Both the position numbers and the translations under genes were made by a program. 42,993 nucleotides of DNA. Origin: Clostridia bacterium (lineage in GTDB: Bacteria > Bacillota > Clostridia > Oscillospirales > CAG-272). The notes beneath the pieces were generated by a model. The model had not been told where the DNA came from, did no database searches, and was given only the letters and a program-made list of their open reading frames with translations. Positions 27,227-35,384 of the stretch are shown here, piece by piece (position 1 is the first letter of the stretch; every line of letters starts with the position of its first letter). The stretch spans positions 1 through 42,993 of the forward strand of contig JAFSWB010000087.1 in the NCBI GenBank assembly GCA_017444735.1, written 5' to 3'.

Positions 27227-28321
27227 ATGAAACTCGGAATAATCGGTCTCCCGAACGTCGGCAAAAGCACGCTTTTCAACGCCCTGACCGGCGCGGGCGC
27301 GCAGAGCGCGAACTATCCGTTCTGCACGATCGACCCGAACGTCGGGATGGTCAGGGTGCCCGACCGTCGTCTCGACGTCCTTCGCGATATGTACTCCCCG
27401 GAGCTCTATACCCCCGCGGTCATCGAATTCGTCGATATCGCCGGTCTGGTCCGCGGCGCGTCGAAGGGCGAGGGACTCGGAAATAAATTTCTCTCCCATA
27501 TAAGGGACGTGGACGCGGTGATCCACGTTCTGCGCTGTTTTGAAGATCCCGACATCGTACACGTCGACGGCGCGGTCGACCCGAAGCGCGACCTTGAGAC
27601 GATCAATCTCGAGCTGATCTACGCCGATATCGAAGTTCTCGAAAGAAGGATCGCGAAAGCCGAAAAGCTCGCGAAGGGGGACAAGACCCAGGCGGCGGCG
27701 CTCGACGTCTACCGCAGAGTAGCGGACGAGCTCAACGGCGGAAAGACCGCCCGCAGCATCGATCTCTCCGACGACGAGAAGGAGCTTCTCTCGGAAGTCG
27801 AGCTTCTTACGATGAAGCCGGTGATCTACGCCGCGAACGTATCCGAAGACGAGGCGTCCGGCGTCTCGCCCGAAAACAAGTATTACAAAGAGATCGAAAA
27901 GATCGCCGCTGAAGAAGGCGCCGAGGTCATCCCGATCTGCGCGTCGATCGAAGCGGAGATCGCCGAGCTCGACGACGACGAGAAGGGAATGTTCCTCGAG
28001 GAACTCGGGATCGCGGAAAGCGGTCTTGACAGACTGATAAGAGCGAGTTATTCGCTCCTCGGATATATCAGCTTCCTTACGGCGGGTCCGAAGGAGGTCC
28101 GCGCGTGGACGATAGTCAAAGGGACGAAGGCGCCGCAGGCGGCGGGGAAGATCCACACCGATTTCGAGCGCGGCTTCATCCGCGCGGAGATCGTCGCGTA
28201 CGACGACCTGATCGCCGCGGGCTCGATGGCGGCGGCGAAGGAAAAAGGACTTGTCAGAAGCGAGGGCAAGGATTACGTTATGAAGGACGGAGACGTCACG
28301 CTCTTCCGCTTCAACGTTTGA
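27227..28321 (+). CDS. ychF: Redox-regulated ATPase YchF (Obg family)
   Basis: A 364-aa Obg-type P-loop protein that hydrolyses ATP in preference to GTP and associates with ribosomes. G1 is GLPNVGKST (residues 6-14), G3 is DIAGLVRGASKGEGLGNKFL, the G4-like NVSED segment replaces NKxD, and the C-terminal TGS-like domain ends in KDGDVTLFRFNV. The ATG at 27227 gives the usual N-terminus MKLGIIGLP. A TTG two codons earlier is nearer the best ribosome site (AAAGGA) and cannot be excluded. The SLH-domain gene starts 21 bp downstream and may be cotranscribed. Confidence 0.95.
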   Translation: MKLGIIGLPNVGKSTLFNALTGAGAQSANYPFCTIDPNVGMVRVPDRRLDVLRDMYSPELYTPAVIEFVDIAGLVRGASKGEGLGNKFLSHIRDVDAVIHVLRCFEDPDIVHVDGAVDPKRDLETINLELIYADIEVLERRIAKAEKLAKGDKTQAAALDVYRRVADELNGGKTARSIDLSDDEKELLSEVELLTMKPVIYAANVSEDEASGVSPENKYYKEIEKIAAEEGAEVIPICASIEAEIAELDDDEKGMFLEELGIAESGLDRLIRASYSLLGYISFLTAGPKEVRAWTIVKGTKAPQAAGKIHTDFERGFIRAEIVAYDDLIAAGSMAAAKEKGLVRSEGKDYVMKDGDVTLFRFNV

Positions 28322-28342
28322 TACGGGAAAGGAAACGGTAAA

Positions 28343-31300
28343 ATGAAAAAGATCATTTCGCTTTTTATCGCCGCGGTATTCGCGGTCGGGATGCTTGCCT
28401 TTTCCTCGCCTTCGGCGAGCGGGGAGGGGATGAACTTCTCCGACGTCGGGCGGGACGACTGGTTTTACGACTACGTTAAATACGTATTTGAGAACGGCTA
28501 CATGGTCGGCGTCACGGCGAAAAAATTCGATCCGGAGGGGAATCTCACGCGCGGTATGTTCGTGACGATCCTCTGCCGTCTTGAAGGCGGGACTCCCTCC
28601 GTCACCGATAAATTTGTCGACGTCCCGGCGGACGAGTGGTATGCGCCGTACGTCGGATGGGCGTCGTCGACGGGGCTCGTCAACGGTTATCCCGGAGGCA
28701 AGTTCAAGCCCGAGGCGAACCTCTCCCGTCAGGAGATGGCGGCGATCACCGACCGCTACATATCGTACAGGGGCATCACGATGCCGAGGCGCTTTACCGC
28801 GCCGGCGGAATTTGCCGACAGCGGAAAGATCGAAGACTGGGCGAAGGGCAATATGGAAAATCTCCGCCGCGCGGGGATCTTCAACGGCGACCGCGCGGGA
28901 AAATGCAATCCGAACGCGAATATAACGCGCGCGGAGACCGCCACCGTCGTCAAAAACCTTCTTGACGCCCGCGACCTCGCGTGGCAGGGCTACGATCCCC
29001 TGAAAGACGACGGTCCGGTCATAATCGGAGCGAGATTCCTTTATGAGAACGCGTCGGAGGTCAGAGGAACGCTCGGTACGGATATAGACCTCACGGGAGA
29101 GATCCCGACGCTCGACGCATATTACGATTCATTCAAGGCGGGATATACGGGCGATTTCTTCTATCCCGGCTACGGCGGGAGAAACAGGATGAATTCCGTC
29201 GGCGTGTCCGCGTCGGCGGTCAGGCTCGATACGGACAAATACCCCGTAATGAAGATCGCGTATAAGTATTCCGACTATGAGGAGCCCGCGATCCTCGAGG
29301 GCTCGTATCAGCACAATTTTGAAGAAGAGTACGGAACGGGCCACAAGCACCGCGACCCGTTTGAATTCGTCAAAGGCGGAAAAGACGGCGAGTTCAGCAC
29401 GGGAACGTTCGATTTTTCCGAAAAGTTCGCCGCCGATACGTTCGATTTCGAATACGACGTTCTGAACCTTCTCGTCTGTCCGTTCGACGAGGATTACAGA
29501 GGCGTCGTAGACGGTCTTCCGAACGGAAAATTCAAGATCGCGTATATCGCGTTCTTCCCGGATCAGGCGTCCGCCGACGCGTTCACTCTCGGGACGGCGT
29601 CTCCGGAGATCAGGGATTATATCGAGAACTACTTCATCTACACGGAACTGTTTTACGAAGAGGCCGACGAGACCGTCAGGAAGGGATACGACGACCTGCT
29701 CGTAAACAGGATATCGGAAATTCTCTGTTCCGAGAGCGAGGTCGCTCCCGCCGACGTGGAAGCGCGGGGCGGCAAATGCTTCTATATTTCCTCTTTCAGA
29801 GGGGACGACGGCAACGACGGCCTGACGCCCGACACCCCGTGGAAGAGCATTTCAAAGCTGTGGGATTATAAGGCAAAAGGCGTTCTCAGGAAAACCAAGG
29901 TCAACGCGGGAGACGGCGTCTTCTTCGAGAGAGGATCGATTTTCTATCCCGAACGGCTCGGAAGATCGCAGATCATAACTCTTGACGTCGCCGACGGAGT
30001 GACGTACGGCGCGTACGGCGAGGGGCCGAAACCGCAGTTCACCCACGCGCTCGACTTCGGAGCGGTCCGCTCCGACGAAAACGCGGCGGGAACGTGGCTC
30101 CCGACCGAGTGGGAGAACGTCTGGCTTCTCGACGACGACGTCGGGTACTGGTCGGCTGACGACGGCGACAGGGGCGAGGACGGCTCCTGCGGAAATATCG
30201 TTATAAACCGCGGCGAATACGTCGGCGTCCGTCTTCTCTCCGAAAAGCAGACTCCGTCGCACTCCGACGTCGATCCTTTGTTCGACGGGACGTCAAAGAC
30301 GAAAAACTACGGGTATATGTGTAACGGCAAGGAGTGGTTCGTGGCGGGCGGCACGCCGCTCGTCAACCCCGGAACGGCGCTCCTTCACAATCTTGAGTAT
30401 ATTCACGATCCCGTCGAACACAAGCTCTATATGTACTGCGACCTCGGCAACCCCGGAGAGGTATTCGACGATATCAAATGCTCGACCGACGGGTATATCT
30501 GCTACGGATGTTCGACCGGAGTGTGGGAAAGCGTCCTCGGAGATAACAGCCCGAACGTCGAGATCCCCAAGGGGACGCGCCTTGACAATATTTCGATCAT
30601 GTACAGCGGAACGATGGGAGCTATGCTCTCCGGCGACGGGCTCGTCTTCTCAAACTGCGAGATCGGATGGTGCTCCGGGTCGGTCAGTTCGGTCGAATCC
30701 GGAAAGGAAAGCAACGGCTCCGCGATCAACGAGACCGTTTACAACTGCTATCTCCATGATATCGGCGACGGACCGCTCTCGACTCAGCACGGCGTTGACT
30801 GGACGCCCGGAGCAAAGCCGCAGAACTTCGAGAACATCGAGTATTACGACAACGTCATCGTCTCCTCCGGCAACGCGGTCGAATCGCTCTGCTACAACGA
30901 GACGATGAGAGACGAGACCGGGATCTACGGCAAGAACAAACAGATAAACTTCCACGTTCACGACAATATCTTCGCCTATATCGGTTACGGTATCACGGAG
31001 CAGCAGTCGGACGGCGCGGCAAACCCCGTAAGACTTTATCTTGACGGCGAGACGGTCGCGGGCGGCGCTCACAAGGGCGGAGAGGTCTTCTGCTCGACCG
31101 GGGAGAAAATAAACTGCGTTATCGAGAACAACCTGATAATGTACCCGTGCGGCGCGATCTGGAGCACGGACGTTTCCACCGACGCTCACAGAAGAGGATG
31201 GATCCCGAGAAACAATACCTACGTCTGCGACAACAGATACACGATCTTCATTTCGGCGGAGGCGGACGTCGATCATTTCGTCCTCAACGAGCCGATCAAG

Positions 31301-31477
31301 AAGTTCACCAACGAACAAATGCCGTACAATGAGAGGTATCTGTCTTACTTTACCGCAAAGGGTATCGACGAGGGGTCGAAATTCTACTGGTACGAGAGCG
31401 ACGACCGGAACCTTCCGTTCCGGGGCGCTTTCACCGACGGCTATTACATTGAAAGAGGGATAAAACCCGCAAACTGA
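28343..31477 (+). CDS. SLH-domain surface protein with right-handed beta-helix
   Basis: A 1044-aa exported protein. The signal peptide is about 1-27 (KKIISLFIAAVFAVGMLAF). Three S-layer homology domains follow (about 29-82, 88-142 and 155-210), each with the F-x-D-V/S start and an N-x-T/S-R-x-E-like end, and would anchor it to the cell-wall secondary polymer. A middle region (about 220-480) is unrecognised. From about 488, CFYISSFRGDDGNDGLTP opens a parallel beta-helix of the pectate-lyase/DUF1565-like type, with many N and G turns continuing to the end. This fold often binds or cleaves acidic polysaccharides; no catalytic residues could be assigned. AAAGGA lies 9 nt before the ATG. Confidence 0.87.
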   Translation: MKKIISLFIAAVFAVGMLAFSSPSASGEGMNFSDVGRDDWFYDYVKYVFENGYMVGVTAKKFDPEGNLTRGMFVTILCRLEGGTPSVTDKFVDVPADEWYAPYVGWASSTGLVNGYPGGKFKPEANLSRQEMAAITDRYISYRGITMPRRFTAPAEFADSGKIEDWAKGNMENLRRAGIFNGDRAGKCNPNANITRAETATVVKNLLDARDLAWQGYDPLKDDGPVIIGARFLYENASEVRGTLGTDIDLTGEIPTLDAYYDSFKAGYTGDFFYPGYGGRNRMNSVGVSASAVRLDTDKYPVMKIAYKYSDYEEPAILEGSYQHNFEEEYGTGHKHRDPFEFVKGGKDGEFSTGTFDFSEKFAADTFDFEYDVLNLLVCPFDEDYRGVVDGLPNGKFKIAYIAFFPDQASADAFTLGTASPEIRDYIENYFIYTELFYEEADETVRKGYDDLLVNRISEILCSESEVAPADVEARGGKCFYISSFRGDDGNDGLTPDTPWKSISKLWDYKAKGVLRKTKVNAGDGVFFERGSIFYPERLGRSQIITLDVADGVTYGAYGEGPKPQFTHALDFGAVRSDENAAGTWLPTEWENVWLLDDDVGYWSADDGDRGEDGSCGNIVINRGEYVGVRLLSEKQTPSHSDVDPLFDGTSKTKNYGYMCNGKEWFVAGGTPLVNPGTALLHNLEYIHDPVEHKLYMYCDLGNPGEVFDDIKCSTDGYICYGCSTGVWESVLGDNSPNVEIPKGTRLDNISIMYSGTMGAMLSGDGLVFSNCEIGWCSGSVSSVESGKESNGSAINETVYNCYLHDIGDGPLSTQHGVDWTPGAKPQNFENIEYYDNVIVSSGNAVESLCYNETMRDETGIYGKNKQINFHVHDNIFAYIGYGITEQQSDGAANPVRLYLDGETVAGGAHKGGEVFCSTGEKINCVIENNLIMYPCGAIWSTDVSTDAHRRGWIPRNNTYVCDNRYTIFISAEADVDHFVLNEPIKKFTNEQMPYNERYLSYFTAKGIDEGSKFYWYESDDRNLPFRGAFTDGYYIERGIKPAN

Positions 31478-31490
31478 ATAAAAATCCTCC

Positions 31491-31526
31491 TTTCGGGACA
31501 CTTGCGGCAGAGCGGGTGTCCCGAAA
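31491..31526. repeat. 15-bp inverted repeat downstream of the SLH gene
   Basis: Arms 31491-31505 and 31512-31526 (TTTCGGGACAC core) pair over 15 bp with two wobbles around a GGCAGA loop. The + strand 3' flank (ATGATATA) lacks a T-run, so it is not a textbook terminator. It may protect the mRNA 3' end or be a repeat element. Confidence 0.6.
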
Positions 31527-31565
31527 ATGATATATCGGATCAAACGGATCCGGTAAATCGGCGCG

Positions 31566-31664
31566 GTGATTTTTGCCGAAATGCTTCCCGACAACGAACG
31601 TCTTTACGTCAACGGCGAAACGTACGTCCACTGGTACGATTGTATCACCGACTATATTCTGTAA
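31566..31664 (+). CDS. Possible 32-aa small protein or gene remnant
   Basis: A GTG-initiated frame of 32 codons, rich in aromatic and acidic residues (ERLYVNGETYVHWYDCITDY). There is no clear ribosome site. It lies between an inverted repeat and a good terminator (31681), which would make sense if it were transcribed. It could equally be a remnant of a longer gene. Nothing similar is recognised. Confidence 0.25.
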   Translation: MIFAEMLPDNERLYVNGETYVHWYDCITDYIL

Positions 31665-31680
31665 ATAATCTGACGTATAT

Positions 31681-31723
31681 CGAAAACCACGCGGCCGCCG
31701 CGTGGTTTTCGGTATTTTTCTTT
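31681..31723 (+). terminator. Terminator between the SLH gene and spoVFB
   Basis: CGAAAACCACGCG/CGCGTGGTTTTCG, a 13-bp stem with loop GCCGC (31681-31711), is followed by GTATTTTTC. The A/T-rich flanks would let it work weakly in the other direction for spoVFB as well. Confidence 0.88.
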
Positions 31724-32279
31724 ACCTGAACGCCGGGCGGAGCTGTTCTCCTCTCATCGCCGCTTCGAGCGTGTCTTCCGCAAGCGAAAAATCGGCGACG
31801 AGAGAATACGGCTTCTTCACGGGATCGTCCTGACGCATCGGAACGAAATAGACGTTCTTGCGGTTCATCGCGGTCCCGATGTTTTTGAGATTTGCGGACA
31901 TGGCGTCGTTTGAGCAAAGACCTATGACGAGCGGACGCGAACACCGCAGATGAGCTTTGACGGCCATCGTGACCGCCGTGTCGGTGACTCCTCCCGCGAT
32001 CTTCGCGAGCGTGTTCCCGGTGCAGGGCAGAACGATCATGACCTCAAGCGGTATCGCCGGTCCGAGCGGTTCCGCGTCGCGGACGGTGTGGATCACCCGC
32101 CGGCCGCACAGCTTTTCGACTTCCCTTACCGTGTCGGCGGCGAGCCCGAAACGGGTGTCTGTCGAGTACGCCGTCTCGCTCATCACCGGCATGACGTCAT
32201 AATTCGACGCGAGCTTTTTCAGCGTTCCGAGAGCCTCGGAATGGGTACAGAACGACCCCGTCATGCAAAATCCGATCAC
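31722..32279 (-). CDS. spoVFB: Dipicolinate synthase subunit B
   Basis: A 185-aa flavoprotein-like subunit (DpaB) of dipicolinate synthase, which makes the spore-core metabolite dipicolinic acid from dihydrodipicolinate. It begins MIGFCMTGSFCTH, as in the family, and has IVLPCTGNTLAKIAGGVTD, typical of the Dfp/flavoprotein fold, and ends with the YFVPMRQDDPVKKPYSLVAD region. The GTG start overlaps the spoVFA stop (GTGA), so the two are translationally coupled; the longer upstream reading lies inside spoVFA and is rejected. Confidence 0.93.
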   Translation of the reverse strand: MIGFCMTGSFCTHSEALGTLKKLASNYDVMPVMSETAYSTDTRFGLAADTVREVEKLCGRRVIHTVRDAEPLGPAIPLEVMIVLPCTGNTLAKIAGGVTDTAVTMAVKAHLRCSRPLVIGLCSNDAMSANLKNIGTAMNRKNVYFVPMRQDDPVKKPYSLVADFSLAEDTLEAAMRGEQLRPAFR

Positions 32280-33184
32280 AGGACTCCCTCCTCCCGAAGA
32301 ACGGTCAGCACCGCGTCGAACATTATCTCTCCCGCCGTGAACGGCGAACATTTTCCGGGAAGCGAGGACGCCCTGACGATCCTGATCCCGCGCTCCTTCG
32401 CCGTGTCGGCGTTTATCCCCCCGCTCCTTGACGCGAGCTCGATAAATAGAGTCCGGGGATCGATCGACGAGATAACGGGGGCGTCGAAAATTACGTGAGG
32501 GACCGTGTTGAAGATGACGTCGAACGGGGCGGGGCGCTTCTGATATTCCGCGAGCGGGAGCGGACGGCAGCCGTCGACCCACGCCCACGAAAGATCGCTC
32601 CTGCTTCTTGCGATACACGTGACGTCCGCGCCGAGCCGGATGAGCCGTCCGGCGAGCGTTCTTCCGATCCTTCCGTACCCGGCCACCGCGACCTTCGCAC
32701 GCGCGAGCGTTACGGGAAGAGTATCCATGGCGCAGGCGATCGCTCCCTCGGCGGTCGGCACCGCGTTCTTTATCTGAAATTCCTCCGATTCATAGTAGTC
32801 CCTCATCCGTTTTCCGCGCTCCGCCGCGAATCTCATCGTTGAATCGGGGATCTTTCCCGCCAGGATCAGAGTTTCTTTGGTCGCTTTTTCGATGATCTCG
32901 GTCAGCCTGACGTCGTATTCGCCCGGCTTTGATCCCTCATCGGCGGCGCGGCAATTGAGACGGACGCCGTCGAACGTTACGGGCAGAGGAAGAATGATCG
33001 CCGCCGCGCCGTTCACGGCGCACTCCCATCCGCCGCATCTCACCGGACCGTCCGGACGGGGCGCCGCGTCCCTCGGGACCGCCCAGACCGCGCATTCCGT
33101 ATCAAGATCGGAGAGCAGGGAAGACAGCACCGCCTGCCGTCCGTCCCCTCCGAGAATACCTATTTTGATCTTTTCTTTTGACAT
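32276..33184 (-). CDS. spoVFA: Dipicolinate synthase subunit A
   Basis: A 302-aa dehydrogenase-like subunit (DpaA) that works with SpoVFB in the mother cell late in sporulation. The N-terminal domain starts KIKIGILGGDGRQAVL; a second Rossmann motif, VAVAGYGRIGRTLAGRL, lies near 150-166. It ends in the FNTVPHVIFDAPVIS to LIELASRSGGIN segment typical of the family. The ATG at 33184 is preferred because AAAGGG lies 8 nt upstream; a GTG three codons earlier overlaps that site. A possible sigma-K promoter lies about 40 bp upstream. Confidence 0.94.
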   Translation of the reverse strand: MSKEKIKIGILGGDGRQAVLSSLLSDLDTECAVWAVPRDAAPRPDGPVRCGGWECAVNGAAAIILPLPVTFDGVRLNCRAADEGSKPGEYDVRLTEIIEKATKETLILAGKIPDSTMRFAAERGKRMRDYYESEEFQIKNAVPTAEGAIACAMDTLPVTLARAKVAVAGYGRIGRTLAGRLIRLGADVTCIARSRSDLSWAWVDGCRPLPLAEYQKRPAPFDVIFNTVPHVIFDAPVISSIDPRTLFIELASRSGGINADTAKERGIRIVRASSLPGKCSPFTAGEIMFDAVLTVLREEGVL

Positions 33185-33222
33185 CGTATTCACCCTTTGC
33201 GGTATTAAAAACTTCCACAGTC

Positions 33223-33249
33223 ATTTTATGAGCGTCGGCGAAGAAGTGA
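33223..33249 (-). promoter_or_regulatory. Possible sigma-K-type promoter of spoVFAB
   Basis: On the minus strand, CATAAAAT (33230-33223) fits the late mother-cell -10 pattern CATAnnnT, and an AC dinucleotide (33247-33246) lies 15 nt further upstream. No sigma-A promoter is seen. In Bacillus spoVF is sigma-K dependent. The pattern is short, so chance is possible. Confidence 0.35.
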
Positions 33250-33318
33250 CCCGCCCCGGTCGCTCCGCCGCCGCTTGTTTTTTGAAAATATATATATGAT
33301 ATTTTTTTGAAAAAAGCA

Positions 33319-33347
33319 TTGACACACCGTTTTCGTTGTGGTAAAAT
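33319..33347 (+). promoter_or_regulatory. Promoter of rplU-prp-rpmA
   Basis: TTGACA (33319-33324), a 17-bp spacer and TAAAAT (33342-33347), preceded by an A/T-rich UP-like tract (33285-33315). It leaves an 80-nt leader. Confidence 0.87.
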
Positions 33348-33352
33348 GAGGG

Positions 33353-33425
33353 ATGCCGCGTGGAATCAGGTCATAAAAAACGACACGTTTACCTGATCCG
33401 GCGAGTTCACATTTTGAAAGTGAGG
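33353..33425 (+). ncRNA. Candidate L21 leader (autoregulatory mRNA structure)
   Basis: A hairpin pairs GCC (33355-33357) with GGC (33400-33402), GG (33362-33363) with CC (33398-33399) and ATCAGGT (33365-33371) with ACCTGAT (33391-33397). A smaller TTCAC/GTGAG hairpin follows just before the ribosome site. Firmicutes rplU genes usually carry a structured L21 leader in this position; membership was judged by place and shape, not by a covariance model. Confidence 0.5.
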
Positions 33426-33433
33426 GGCTTTTC

Positions 33434-33751
33434 ATGTTTGCGATCATCGAAACAGGCGGAAAGCAGTACAAGGTTAACGAAGGCGACGTCATTTTCGTTG
33501 AGAAACTTGACGTTAACGAGGGCGATGAGGTCAGCTTCGACCGCGTTCTCTGCGTATCGACAGGTGACGCCGTCACCACGGGCGCGCCTTTCATCGACGG
33601 AGCCGTTGTCACCGGCAAGGCCGTGAGACAGGGCAAATCGAAAAAGATCTACGTTATGACCTATAAGCCGAAAAAGAACGAAAAGAAAAAGATCGGCCAC
33701 AGACAGCCGTATACGAAGGTCCAGATCGAGAAGATAGCCGCCGGCAAGTAA
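33434..33751 (+). CDS. rplU: 50S ribosomal protein L21
   Basis: L21, 105 aa, full length. It starts [14 protein letters not shown] and ends with [14 protein letters not shown], both diagnostic. It binds 23S rRNA. It is first in the rplU-prp-rpmA operon, 8 bp before prp. GTGAGGGG lies 6 nt before the ATG. Confidence 0.98.
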   Translation: MFAIIETGGKQYKVNEGDVIFVEKLDVNEGDEVSFDRVLCVSTGDAVTTGAPFIDGAVVTGKAVRQGKSKKIYVMTYKPKKNEKKKIGHRQPYTKVQIEKIAAGK

Positions 33752-33759
33752 TCTTCTCT

Positions 33760-34110
33760 ATGACAAAGATAGTTTTTTTCAGGCGGGACGGCGCGTTTTG
33801 GGGCTTTGACGAGCACGGTCACACCGGTTACGGCGAATCCGGGGACGACGTTCTCTGCGCAGCGCTCTCCGCGATGACGATGCTTCTCCTGAATACCCTC
33901 GAGATATCTTACGCGGCCGACGTCGATTACAACATCGACGAGGGCGGCACGGAGATATCCGTCAGGTGCGGGGCGGCTCTTCCGGAATCGGGAGAGGACG
34001 AAAAAAAGCAGTTCGCCGCCGAGGGCCTGATCAAAGGTTACTACTATCAGCTTAACGATCTGCTTGAAGAGTATTTCGACTATCTTGACGTGGAAATCGT
34101 CGACGAGTAA
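33760..34110 (+). CDS. prp: Ribosomal-processing cysteine protease Prp
   Basis: Prp, 116 aa, the protease that trims the N-terminal extension from L27 in Firmicutes and relatives. The catalytic pair is visible: His21 in HGHTGYG and Cys33 in [10 protein letters not shown]. It always sits between rplU and rpmA, as here. The substrate site is present in the downstream L27, so the pair is functional by sequence. Confidence 0.95.
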   Translation: MTKIVFFRRDGAFWGFDEHGHTGYGESGDDVLCAALSAMTMLLLNTLEISYAADVDYNIDEGGTEISVRCGAALPESGEDEKKQFAAEGLIKGYYYQLNDLLEEYFDYLDVEIVDE

Positions 34111-34144
34111 TAAGGTTAAAGAGAAAGAAAGGGTAGGAGTTAAA

Positions 34145-34426
34145 ATGATCAGAATCAGTTTGCAGTTTTTTGCTCATAAAAAGGGCGGCGGTTCAACGAA
34201 GAACGGCCGCGACAGCCAGAGCAAGCGCCTCGGCGTAAAGAGAGCCGACGGACAGGACATTCTCGCCGGCGGTATCATCGTCAGGCAGAGAGGTACGAAG
34301 ATCCACGCCGGCAACAACGTCGGTCGCGGAAACGACGATACGCTTTTCGCGCTCATTGACGGAACCGTTAAATTTGAGCACGCGCCGGGCGGAAAAAAGA
34401 GAGTCAGCGTTTACGCCGCTGAGTAA
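34145..34426 (+). CDS. rpmA: 50S ribosomal protein L27 with cleavable leader
   Basis: L27, 93 aa. The N-terminus [18 protein letters not shown] has the Prp cleavage site after LQFF, which exposes AHKKGGGS, the tail that reaches the peptidyl transferase centre. The rest ([25 protein letters not shown]) is standard. AAAGGGTAGG lies upstream of the ATG; the longer open frame to the left runs inside prp and is not used. Confidence 0.98.
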   Translation: MIRISLQFFAHKKGGGSTKNGRDSQSKRLGVKRADGQDILAGGIIVRQRGTKIHAGNNVGRGNDDTLFALIDGTVKFEHAPGGKKRVSVYAAE

Positions 34427-34437
34427 AATCGGATCGA

Positions 34438-34474
34438 AGAGAGTCTGCCCTTCCGGCGACTCTCTCTTTTCTTT
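34438..34474 (+). terminator. Terminator of the rplU-prp-rpmA operon
   Basis: AGAGAGTC (34438-34445) pairs with GACTCTCT (34458-34465), with an inner GCC/GGC, and is followed by CTTTTCTTT. It lies 12 bp after the rpmA stop. Confidence 0.9.
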
Positions 34475-34508
34475 CCGCGCCTGTAACGGAGAAAAAGGAG
34501 GATAACTC

Positions 34509-35372
34509 ATGAAGCTCGGTTTGATCCAGGTCGATAATTCCGCGCCGGACGGATACGCCGAACGGCTCGACAAGCTGTACGACGCGGCGGAGGAGGCTTT
34601 CTCGCGTGGCGCCGATCTTGTTTTCTTCCCCGAGGAATACCAGTACGTTCCCGCGTCCGATATGCTGTCCGTTCCGATGAAGCTCCGCGTTATGACCGAG
34701 GAGTGGAAGGTCAGGTGCGCGTCTCTTGCGAAAAAAAGAGGAAAATACGTCGTGCCGTGGGATTACGAGGCGGCGCCGGACGGCAGGATCTACAACACCT
34801 CGTATATCCTTGACCCGTCGGGCAGGGAGGTCGGAAGATACAGAAAAGTTCACATTCCCTACGCCGAAATGAGGCGCGGCATCTCGCGGGGCGACGATTT
34901 CCCCGTTTTTGATCTCGACGTCGGCCGGATCGGCATAATGATCTGCTTTGACAATTATTTCCCCGAATCCGCCCGTATCCTCGGCATAAGAGGCGCCGAT
35001 CTCGTCTTGTTCCCGCTGTACGGGGACACGCTTCGCCCCGGTTGGGATCTGAAGCTCCGGGCCCGCGCCATCGACAACTCGATATTCATCGCTCCGTGCC
35101 AGATCGACCGGGACTACGCGACGGCGTATACCGGCGTCGTCGGGCCGGACGGAGGGCTTATCAAGAAGATCACGGCGGCGCCCGCCGTCGAGGTCGTCGA
35201 TCTCGACCTCAAGGACAGAGTCCTGACCCACACGACCGGATCGTCGGAGATTACGGAGGATATCAGGGCGTATCTCACAAGATGCAGAAACACCGAGGCG
35301 TACCGCGGGATCCTTGAAGCGGGCGAGAAAAAATCGTGGAACGACGTTTTCCTCGGAAAAAGACCGGATTGA
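34509..35372 (+). CDS. Carbon-nitrogen hydrolase (nitrilase superfamily)
   Basis: A 287-aa nitrilase-fold amidase. The Glu-Lys-Cys triad reads Glu42 (FFPEEYQ), Lys113 (YRKVHIP) and Cys146 (IMICFDNYFPE). Length is normal. Such enzymes hydrolyse small amides, carbamoyl compounds or nitriles; the substrate cannot be assigned. AAAAAGGAGG lies 7 nt before the ATG. It is first in a four-gene operon, 12 bp before the DUF2264 gene. No clear promoter was found in the short gap after the rpmA terminator, so expression may rely on read-through or on a weak promoter. Confidence 0.9.
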   Translation: MKLGLIQVDNSAPDGYAERLDKLYDAAEEAFSRGADLVFFPEEYQYVPASDMLSVPMKLRVMTEEWKVRCASLAKKRGKYVVPWDYEAAPDGRIYNTSYILDPSGREVGRYRKVHIPYAEMRRGISRGDDFPVFDLDVGRIGIMICFDNYFPESARILGIRGADLVLFPLYGDTLRPGWDLKLRARAIDNSIFIAPCQIDRDYATAYTGVVGPDGGLIKKITAAPAVEVVDLDLKDRVLTHTTGSSEITEDIRAYLTRCRNTEAYRGILEAGEKKSWNDVFLGKRPD

Positions 35373-35384
35373 AAAGGAAAAAAT

